Of a stretch of DNA of 64,000 nt, positions 56,016-64,000 are shown piece after piece. The stretch spans positions 1 through 64,000 of the forward strand of contig QJPP01000282.1 in the NCBI GenBank assembly GCA_003996215.1, written 5' to 3'. The translations under genes were made by a program, and so were the position numbers. The notes beneath the pieces were generated by a model. It saw nothing but the letters and a program-made list of their open reading frames with translations. It was not told where the DNA came from and made no database searches. Positions within the stretch are counted from its first letter, which is position 1, and each line of letters starts with the position of its first letter. The DNA is from Jaltomata sinuosa (taxonomy: Eukaryota > Streptophyta > Magnoliopsida > Solanales > Solanaceae).

Positions 56016-57484
56016 TTATGCCTTGGTCCTCCATGGAAAAGCATAGAAATGAGCCCGATCATCAATCCGGGCAACTTCCCAGGCCGGCTGTGTTGCACCC
56101 CTGCCTGCGCCGCCATTCCCCCTGTCTTCCCGGCCTCCCTGAAAATTACCTCGTCCACCCTGTGGATAACCCCTAGCATTACCGCCTCTGCCTACCGGGA
56201 CCACTACTCTAAGCTGTTGTTGACCCAGATTACCTGTCTGCCTATGTGGACACTCCCTCTTAAAGTAGCCCAGATCAACACAATGGAAGAAACCACGGTT
56301 AAGTGTGGGTCTGCTAACTGATGTATATGATGCTCCCTGGCCTCTAGGAGCTGAAGGCTGAGCTCCCTGACGACCACCTGTAGTAGCTGGCAAAGCTGAC
56401 TTAATAGGACGGGCCGAGTAAGCCTGCTAATTTTGGCCCTTGAAGTATGAACCACCAAAATTTCCTTCATTTCGGGGCTTCTTGGCTAAAGCCTTAGCCT
56501 ACCCCACTTGCCTCAATCCCTCTAACTTCTTTACATAATCCACTACATCATTAAAGCCCATTCCTGAAGAAGTCATATACACTGACAGTACCTGCAGTTC
56601 AGTATTCAGACCCTTGACAAACAACCGGACCAGTTCATCCTCGAAACTCAACATTTGTCTAGCAAAACGAGACAAGGCATGAAACTTAGCCTCATAAGCC
56701 GAGACTGACATGCTTCCCTGCTCCAATTTCAAGAACTCATCTTTCTTACGGTCCCTCAAAATACGGGGGACATACTTTTCTAGAAACAAAGCGTGGAACT
56801 GCTCCCAAGTTAGTGGAGGTAGAACAGAAGACCGACACTCGACATGAGACCTCCACCACTGCTTGGCATCACCCTACAACTGAAAAGTGACAAATTCAAC
56901 CCTATGCTGACGTACAATACCCAACTTGTGCAACCTCTCATAGCAATCCAAGATAAACTCATAAGCATCCTCCCTATCCGTACCCTGAAACGTAGGAGGT
57001 TTCAGCTTGAGAAACTTGGTCAGCATCTCATGCTCATTCCCTGTCATCACTGGGCCTAGCATTAGCCTGAAGAAATCATTCGTGCCCAAAGTTACGTCCA
57101 TCATAGGCGTTGTAGTAACCGTTGGCTGAGTATCCAAGGCCTAATTTGCATAAGCTGCGGGTATGGCTCCAGTACCAACCAACCCACTCAAAATGTTCTA
57201 GGCCTGCTGAAAGGCTTCCGGTGTCATAGTAGGAAGGCCTGCACCCCCAACCGGTGCCGCCTCCTCCTGAGCCTCACAATCTTCAGCCACAACTTCTACC
57301 TCCTCAGCAACATGATCCTGAGGTGGGGAAGGGTTGCCTCGCGTGCATCAGCAGCAGCTTGAGCCCCACCCCTGGTGGGTGTGGCTCTACCTCGTCCTCT
57401 GCCCCTTCCCCTGCCTCTACCACGGACAGTCGGGCCTACTACTGGGACCACTGCTCTAGCTCCGTTATTCCTTGTGTTAACCAT
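56016..57484 (-). pseudogene. Gag of element K
   Basis: The ATG at 57484 directly follows CAG of an acceptor-like TTCTGTCCGCAG. It has the N-terminal basic run VRGRGRGRGRGRGRATP, an acidic linker, and a capsid-like region with FLKLKPPTFQGTDREDAYEF near 57010, LRDRKKDEFLKLEQGSMSVS near 56760 and KFHALSRFARQM. The C-terminal Gly/Arg-rich region holds a zinc-knuckle remnant, FFHCVDLGYFKREC near 56280-56240, in which the first Cys and the His of the usual CCHC are replaced. Frameshift or stops near 57296, 57137, 56870, 56497 and 56430. Confidence 0.9.
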
Positions 57485-57704
57485 CTGCGGACAGAAGAGT
57501 GAATGAGGTTAGATACCAATTTTTATCACAAGATACCAATTGGAATCAAGTTATAGCACGAAGCAAAGAAGGAAGAGATAGTTTTTCCTAATGCTCCATA
57601 GCCTCCCGAAGAAAAGTACGGACGTCTCCGCACCGTTCCGCAGGACTCTACTAGACCTGTTTGGTACGACGAGATCAACGAACCTAGGGCTCTGATACCA
57701 TATT
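57485..57704 (-). other. Leader of element K with primer site (57700-57688) and acceptor-like site
   Basis: Minus strand: TGGTATCAGAGCC at 57700-57688, four bases after the LTR end. The leader then runs to CTTCTGTCCGCAG ending at 57485, next to the gag ATG. It aligns with the leader of C and D. Confidence 0.9.
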
Positions 57705-58557
57705 TGTCATGACCCAGACACCGTGAGTGGCACTCACCCAGCCCCCCGGGTGAGCGAACCATCACTTCCCCGAACTTAACCATTCTAACAGCTCAAAACC
57801 AAGTGCAAAAAGTAAACTAGCATTCAATAAATAAGGAAAATACTTCATTAACATTAACCTACAGAAATTACCTCCTAGAATTTGAAAGTCGCAGTACCCA
57901 ACAATCTACCAGTGTCTAGAGTACGGGGATGCAACCCCAAAACATAAAGGAAATAGTTTAAGCCCGAAACAAATGGGCTACAACTCTAAAGATAGGTCCA
58001 AGACAGCTTGATCGAACAACTCACCCTTGAAGTATGGAATGCTGGTACTACAGATGAGGTCACGTCTCAGCCACTGGAAGATTGCCTGTACTCACAAGAA
58101 AGACAAGCAAGTGTAGTATCAGTACACCACCACTATGTACTGGTAGGATCATCAACAAGTTTCCAAATAAACAGTATATAAGCAGTACAACAATATCAAG
58201 TAAAATGTATGGAAGACATGCAACAATACTAACAGGCTCGCTTAGACTACAAGTCTCTGCCTAAATTATTCCCGCATAAAATCCACCCTTAATAACCATA
58301 AGCAACAGTCAGATACACATAACCATCCTTTCTGCCTAGCCCAGACCCACCTTGGGATCCCCTCTAGACAACATCTAAGTGTTAACAGATAACCCGGCCT
58401 AAACCAAGACCAATTCAACAGATATAACAGAATTCCCGGTCACTCAAGGACCACCAGTCAATATCACAATTCAACAAACAACCCAGTTCACTCACGGAAC
58501 CAATATCAGTCAATGCAATGCAATCAATAACAATGCAATGATATAGAAAAATAAACT

Positions 58558-58705
58558 CGTACCAGGCGTGGTACCAGAGCCAACCATTAGTAATTCACAC
58601 CTGGCGTGGTACCCGAGCCAACCATTTATTTACCTGTACCAGGCGTGGTACCCATGCCAACCGTTAGTATACATGTACCAAGCGTGGTACCCGAGCCAAC
58701 CGAAT
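58558..58705 (-). repeat. GTACC hairpin minisatellite, four units, 5' LTR of K
   Basis: Period 38-40 bp. One unit (near 58597-58612) reads CACCTGGCGTGGTACC, losing one arm; the others keep the stem. Confidence 0.9.
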
Positions 58706-59438
58706 GTCAATAATCCACAGTCAAATAATGAACACACAACTTGTAAACCAACAAGTACACACCGTTCAACTCACAGACTGTAAAATAGGAATCTTAGACA
58801 TTCTACACAATCCCTTTAAGCAATGCAATTCATACAACCACTTAGATAAGAGTACAAGAACATACAATATTCACAGAAATCGTAAGTCATCACCTACCTC
58901 AAAATGATCCAAGCTCTACTCAACTCGAGCTTTCCCGTGTTCCAGATTTCTTTCTCATTCTTGGTCTAAAATAACATACAAGTACACAAAATTAACAAAC
59001 AAGGCCTGCACATTACCCGGATTATAGCGAATCCCAAAACCCCAGGCCACCCTTAATCATTCCACCTTTTTTCCTGGGCTTTCCACCGTTAATTTCCCTA
59101 GTTTTATCATTTTTACGTATAAAAATAGAGAATTTAACAACCTATGATCATAATATCTTACTTTTAACAATACCAAAGAATATTCATGTCTAGAATCTCC
59201 CTTCTTCCCTGGATTCTACCATTCCTAGGTTATTCCAACCTTCCCCCAAGTTCTCTCCTAGCGATTCTACCGTATAGGAAAAGTATTACGAAGACTGGGT
59301 AGTAGAAACCTTACTTTAGGGAAGAAAACAATGGAAAAATAGAGGAAAAACACCTGGAATCGCCTTGCCCTTCTCCCAAAATGAAATTTTGAAAACTGAA
59401 TGTTTTGGGGAATGTTTCAGCTTTAATTCCTGTCGAGC

Positions 59439-59590
59439 CCGCCATAGCGGTCCGCTCCACTATAGCGGTTCCACTGTAGCGGAGTCGCCCACTATGGCGG
59501 AGGCTGACCAACCTTGACTTCCGCTGTAGCGGTATTTTTTTTCGCTACGACAGAGGTCGCTACGGAGAAGTGTCAACTGCTATAGCGGTT
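59439..59590. repeat. CCGCTATAGCGG palindrome cluster, 5' LTR of K
   Basis: About eight copies or variants (GCCATAGCGG, CACTATAGCGG, CGCTACGACAG and others). Confidence 0.85.
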
Positions 59591-59941
59591 GACATGGGAC
59601 AGAAAGTCGTAAGACCTCCAAAATCAATCCATTCTATAACACACTTATTTTCTCGATATCCCAAAACAACCCCTTCACGTCAACCTCGATTCCGGGAGTT
59701 CTACTTACCCAAATTCAATTTCGAAAATCCCCCGGACTCCGTTATGTGTTAGCTACGAGAGAAACTAGCTCAACACAAGATATCCGACCCCATCCTTACC
59801 CGAATGGCCCTAGACTATGCCTCACTCCTAAACTGGCCGAGACTAGCCTAGCCCAGAATTTCAAACCCCCAAATCTAGAGTTTTCTAACTCTAAAACTTG
59901 GCACGATTGGACTACCCGTAATTATGGATCGGGTCGTTACA

Positions 59942-60242
59942 CTTGTACATCACGTATACGTATAGATGAAGTTGCCAGTATAGGAGACTCTACAATGTAG
60001 ACACGAGCAAGAAGGTGACTTTCTGACATTGGCTCTGGAAAACCTGGTGGCATATCTGTTGAACCTCGAAGATCAAACATCAACTCTCTAATTCTATCAA
60101 TTCTCTTTTCCATTCTTTCCATACTCGTCTCAAATGTAGCAACATTATTTTGACGTAACCCCAAATTCTTATCCTTGACTTCACTATTGACAAGGTTGAT
60201 AAACATCGCTTGACTAGCCATTTGATAAGCTCTAAAGTTCAA
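59942..60242 (-). pseudogene. Gag N-terminus of element J, copy 1
   Basis: Frame from Met 60242 (a second Met, MASQAMFINLVNS, at 60221 is a better match in style for a gag start). A coiled-coil-like stretch, ATFETSMERMEKRIDRIREL, follows near 60140-60080, then DLRGSTDMPPGFPEP. It is interrupted at 59946 by K's target duplication and resumes at 50275. No break is seen in this part. Confidence 0.65.
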
Positions 60243-61880
60243 CTTTAGTCAACCTTAGGAGAAAAAGACTTATGATTAGTAACGGAGGAACGCACAAGGA
60301 GAAAGCGTTTTATTAATAAAGAGTTAAGTAACGGATTACGACTCATTCAGAATTGAAGTTATGAAGGATGTTATATGACTTAAAAGTTGTGAAAGCTGGA
60401 GGATGACACAAACGTCGAACGTTGACGATTTACGGTGAAACCTAGATCAAATGAATGAATTTTTAATGGAGGAAATAATATGTCAATGTAGAAAGCAATG
60501 AGTTAAGGATATTCTAAAAGTAACGAATTACCCTAAAAATTTAGAAGGAAGTCTAGGATATCTTATGGAGGGATGGATCGAATCAAGTGATGATTCATAT
60601 GCCAATAAAAAAAGGATTTTTAGAGGACAAGATCAAGTCATGACGTTAGAATAAAGGAGAATTTGAATAGGCCCTAAGATTGTATGATTTGGGTCTAAAG
60701 GAAAAAAGTATGACACTACAAAATTACTTGCATTAAGTGCAAATAAATAATTTTGACGTCATCTAAAGCTTGAAATTCTAAGAGTAAAGATAGCTAAGAC
60801 AAGAACCAAATAATCGAGTAGGTAAAATAATAACATAAACGTAAAAAATTAACACGTCACAGATAAATATATGCACTCTTTCAGTGTCATGAACGCCTAT
60901 TAATAGTTAACGCATGCATGTATTAAATATAAGGGGTAGACATGACACTATCTTAAACTTTTGAAGAGTTGGATAGACACGGACTCAAGATTTTCTTATG
61001 CGAGGAAGCACGTAGTCACACGATAGCAAAACTATTTGTTCACTCCACGTCTATGCCAACTCTCTAAAATAGGATATTGAAAGAGTTTTGTAGAAGTGCA
61101 AAGGCACAACTCACGTGTATAGTGTGTGAAGTTCCCAAGTGGGAGAAAGTATGAGCAAAATGACAGTTATGAAAAGCAGTAACAGGTAGCATACAGTGAA
61201 AAATAGTAACGCAATGAACAATTTAAGAAAACGATAAAGAAATAAATAAAGCAAATCGAGAAATAAAAGTAAGCAAATAAAAGAAAAGGGATAATTATAT
61301 CATGAAACACATTAAATAAATAGATAAAAAAAAAATTAATCATGAAACACTAGTAGGAAAACTTGTAAGGGGAATGAGAAAAGGGACTGATCATGAAAGC
61401 AGAATAAATTGGTTAAGGAAACAAATAAAGAAAATCAAGTAGGAGAAGATACATGAAAGAAAGTAAATTATATTAAAAATAAATAAATGAACAATTGGAA
61501 AAAGTTTTATCTAAAAAAAAAAAAATTAAGAAAACAAATAAAGGAATTTAGAGAAAGAATTTTCATGTGAGATAAATAATTCAATTAGGGAAACAAAATA
61601 TTCAGACAAGAAAGTTAACTATAAGGGTAACGAGAGATATATACATGATACAAAAATATATTCTTTTTATATTAAAAGGCAATTAAAATTGAAAAGCAAT
61701 TAAACACGATAATAAATCATTTAAGAAAAATAAAAAGAAAGGATTCACATGCCACGCAAATAATTAAAGAAAATTAAACAAGGAAGAAATTAAACATGAA
61801 AGTAAAATTATTATTTTTAAAAAAAAATAATACACAAGATCCCACATAACACAAATCCGTAATGGTTAGAACCTAAATAT
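60243..61880 (-). other. Leader of element J
   Basis: AT-rich, purine-rich on the plus strand, with no reading frame above 60 codons. It lies between the primer site and the gag start. AAATAAA-type words recur at 61200-61850, which suggests low-complexity growth rather than a defined repeat. Confidence 0.55.
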
Positions 61881-61897
61881 CCCCAGCGGAGTCACCA
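61881..61897 (-). other. Primer binding site of element J (non-Met tRNA)
   Basis: Minus strand TGGTGACTCCGCTGGGG, 3 bases from the LTR end at 61901. It matches the site in F except for two positions, and keeps the TGG that pairs with the tRNA CCA end. Confidence 0.8.
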
Positions 61898-61900
61898 TTC

Positions 61901-63764
61901 TGTCGCGCCCCATTTTTCTCGCGAAAAGTAGGATTCGGCGTGACAACTCTCTTTACGATTAAAGAGGGTGAAGAGTCGTCACCTAACGAAATTAAAGTGC
62001 GTTATGGCACCATTCTAGCTAACTACAATTAAATTAATTTTAAGGTCGTCGCAATCAAAAATCGGGTAAGGGTTCAAGTTACCTCGAAAGGAAGGTGTTA
62101 CGCACCTTTCGAGGTCCACAAATGTGGGTCCATGCCGGATTCATTATTTATGTGGGAGATTCGTGATAAACAAAGGTCGATGAATTTTATTTTATTTTAA
62201 AAAGGGGTCAAATAAATAAAATCTTAATTTTAAAAGAATAAATAAATTAAGCATAAGTTCACCTATTAATCTAAAACATACGATAACAACGTTAATCAAC
62301 CAAATTACTTCTTAATAGGCAAATTTAAATAACTAATTAATAATTAAATAATAAGTTATTCCTTAATATACAAATCTAAATAATTAGGTGACTAAACATG
62401 AAACTTTTATTTTAAAATGAATAAATAAACTAGGCATAATTTATTATTTAAAAAAATGAATCTAGGTGATAAAAGTGAATGCTAATTCTATTATTAGTAA
62501 AGACAAATACGAATCAATAAGAAATAATAAGATTTGAATAAGCGAGAAGACAGAATCAAGATAATGAAATAGGAAAAATGATTTAATTATTTAACTTAAT
62601 AATGTAAGCTAAACTACCAAAAAAAAAAAGAGCAAGAAATAGCCTAGTAATAAATTAACTTAACGACAATAAACATTTTTCAAGAGTTGAATAAAATCAA
62701 GAATGATTTTTTTTTGTTTAAAAATAAATGTTTGTTACTTTATAAAGATGATGTCACGATATTAATAATCACGCCCATTCGACTTTAGCAACAAGTTGAT
62801 TGAAGATCGGTCTTAATTTTGAAAGTAATAATAATATGTTTTAAAACAAGTAAAAGATTTAAATTTGAAAATAAATACCTAAGCATATTTATATATAAAT
62901 ACACATAATATCCTTTTGAAAACTTGGTAGGTGGTACTCCCGAGGACGCGTTGACTTAATTAAAAAAATGAGATTAGACCTTGTAATCCTTTTTTACCTC
63001 CCACTAACTATTTGTTAGGAGAAGTATGTATATAGTTGATGAAAACAAATCAACACTGTCTATTTTTAATAGTAAAAGAAAATAATAGGCAGTGATTTTA
63101 ATCATAAAAAATGAAAATCATTTTGAAATAATTGTGTTTTTTTTTAAAAAAAGAATCATTGGAATGAAAAGAAACAAAAGAGCAATAACTTGAGAATTTA
63201 AGAATGTAAAACAAACACATAGCACATAATTTCTCAGTTCCCGAGCAGCCCCCTTTAATTAATTATTACATCAATGTTTGTACCACATTTACACATCCAC
63301 TGACATAACTAAATACGAAATATAAATTTAAACTAAGCAGCCCTTCAATTTCCACGCCCCATGCGACTCTCCAATGTCCCAAACCTTTTTTTCTAGAAAA
63401 CACCTGCCAAGCTCAAAACAGAGGGATACAAGAAAGTCTGGAACATGCATTTATTATCAAGGAAATATAAATCTGCATTCCTTAAAGAACAAGATAACTA
63501 TATGTTCACATACAAAGCACATAAGAGTTGTATTAGATCACTCATGTCAAGAACACTAACTACTATATGCTTACACTTATACATAGCGACGACATAAGAT
63601 AAGGCTACAATACACTATCATATTAAGAATTAAAATTACTTAGATGAAAAATTAATAGGTCTAAGAAGAAAAAGGCTTGAGGAAACAACAATTGCAAAAA
63701 AAAAAAAAAAAAGTATCCTTTTCTTTCAGAAAAGCCCAAAACTTGAAATTTTTTAAATGAGAGG
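61901..63764 (-). repeat. 5' LTR end of element J
   Basis: Minus strand ends GGGGCGCGACA at 61901. Its start lies beyond L, outside the window. The block AGAG(T)CGTCACCTAACG near 61970 parallels AGAGTCGCCACTTAAT in F, showing related but distinct LTR families. The region 62150-63750 is AT-rich with no gene. An A17 run lies at 63696-63712. Confidence 0.7.
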
Positions 63765-64000
63765 TGTCACGACCCAAACTATCGTGAGTGGCACCCACCC
63801 AACCCCGAATGAGTGAACCAGTAGAGTTCAACCCTTAGCCTATAATAACAGCCTAAAATCAGCAAACAGAAAATAAACTAGCAATTCAAATAATGCAAAA
63901 GGCCTTGAAATAAAACCTGCGAAAATTCCCCTAGATTCTGAAAGTCAAAGTACCAAATACTACCAATACTAGAGTACGGGGGTGCAACCCCAAAACTTAA
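63765..64000 (-). repeat. Element L: end of a C/D/K-family LTR
   Basis: Plus strand reads TGTCACGACCCAAACTATCG, matching the LTR ends of C and K. No Met-tRNA site is found to the left, so this is the 3' terminus of a minus-strand element that continues past the right edge. The 5 bp GAGAGG just before it include the expected target duplication. Confidence 0.88.

Larger units (their letters stand above)
50276..59941 (-). mobile_element. Element K: complete but decayed chromovirus (9666 bp)
   Basis: The only element in the window with both LTRs, primer site, all polyprotein domains and matching 5-bp duplications (CTTGT). Minus-strand order: 5' LTR (59941-57705), Met-tRNA primer site, leader, gag, protease, reverse transcriptase, RNase H, integrase, chromodomain, 3' LTR (52513-50276). 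The order fits Ty3/gypsy. The LTRs are 2237 and 2238 bp and differ at several percent by eye, so the insertion is not recent. At least ten stops or frame changes split the polyprotein. K is inserted in gag copy 1 of J. Confidence 0.93.
57705..59941 (-). repeat. 5' LTR of element K (2237 bp)
   Basis: Minus strand starts TGTAACGACCCG (59941) and ends GGGTCATGACA (57705). Modules: palindrome cluster (59590-59439), donor-like AAA|GTAAGG with GT at 59314-59313, AGGTAGGTGATGAC near 58900-58887, and a hairpin minisatellite (58705-58558, four units). Confidence 0.93.
43081..63764 (-). mobile_element. Element J: large Tat/Ogre-like element with two gag copies
   Basis: Read on the minus strand: 5' LTR end (63764-61901), primer site (61897-61881), leader, gag copy 1 (60242-59942, then 50275-49192 after K), spacer, gag copy 2 (48555-47190), a repetitive 3' region, polypurine tract (44351-44335), and 3' LTR start (44334-about 43081). 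No protease, reverse transcriptase or integrase is seen. The two LTR pieces come from opposite ends and do not overlap, so identity as one element rests on order and orientation. K and a Mutator-like element are nested inside; L cuts the right end and H the left. Confidence 0.65.

Overview
This window is plant nuclear DNA made almost entirely of nested LTR retrotransposons. The evidence is Ty3/gypsy chromovirus polyprotein remnants ending in a chromodomain, initiator-Met tRNA primer sites, Tat/Ogre-type and Athila-like gag remnants, a Ty1/copia RNase H relic, and two Mutator-like deletion elements with 9-bp target duplications. From memory the repeat families look like those of Solanaceae, but I could not search. 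I found no intact host gene, tRNA, rRNA or satellite array. The composition suggests gene-poor, probably pericentromeric heterochromatin.

Layout. 1-3654: 3' end of chromovirus A (plus strand). It sits inside the 5' LTR of chromovirus B (3655-9128, plus), and B sits inside the gag of chromovirus C (9129-12492, minus). C interrupts an older minus-strand LTR-like sequence (12493-about 14900). About 15000-16543 is AT-rich and ends in a copia RNase H relic. Chromovirus D (16544-27665, plus) splits this relic; D keeps its 5-bp target duplication. D's centre has been replaced by a minus-strand Athila-like gag/protease element, E (19524-about 25053). The copia relic continues at 27666-27996 and is split again by F (27997-38847, minus). 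F is a large non-autonomous Tat/Ogre-like element with its own target duplication. It contains a truncated LTR of the C/D family (G, 28816-about 31480) and a 911-bp Mutator-like element (36315-37225). 38848-39469 is relic flank. H (39470-about 43080, minus) is a 3' fragment of an A-type element. The rest of the window is one large Tat/Ogre-like element, J (about 43080-63764, minus). J carries two divergent gag copies, a second Mutator-like element (44993-45891), and a complete but decayed chromovirus K (50276-59941, minus) with matching target duplications. L (63765-64000, minus) is another C/D/K-family LTR entering from the right.

No reading frame looks active: pol and gag remnants are cut by stops, frameshifts and deletions, and several stops fit C-to-T decay. 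The point of greatest interest is the leader layout of the chromoviruses. The LTR holds a promoter-proximal palindrome cluster, then a splice-donor-like site, then a tandem array of short hairpins with compensatory changes. The tRNA primer site follows, and a splice acceptor abuts the gag start codon. If used, splicing would make a gag mRNA lacking both the hairpin array and the primer site, which would stay on the unspliced genomic RNA. This is inference and needs RNA evidence.
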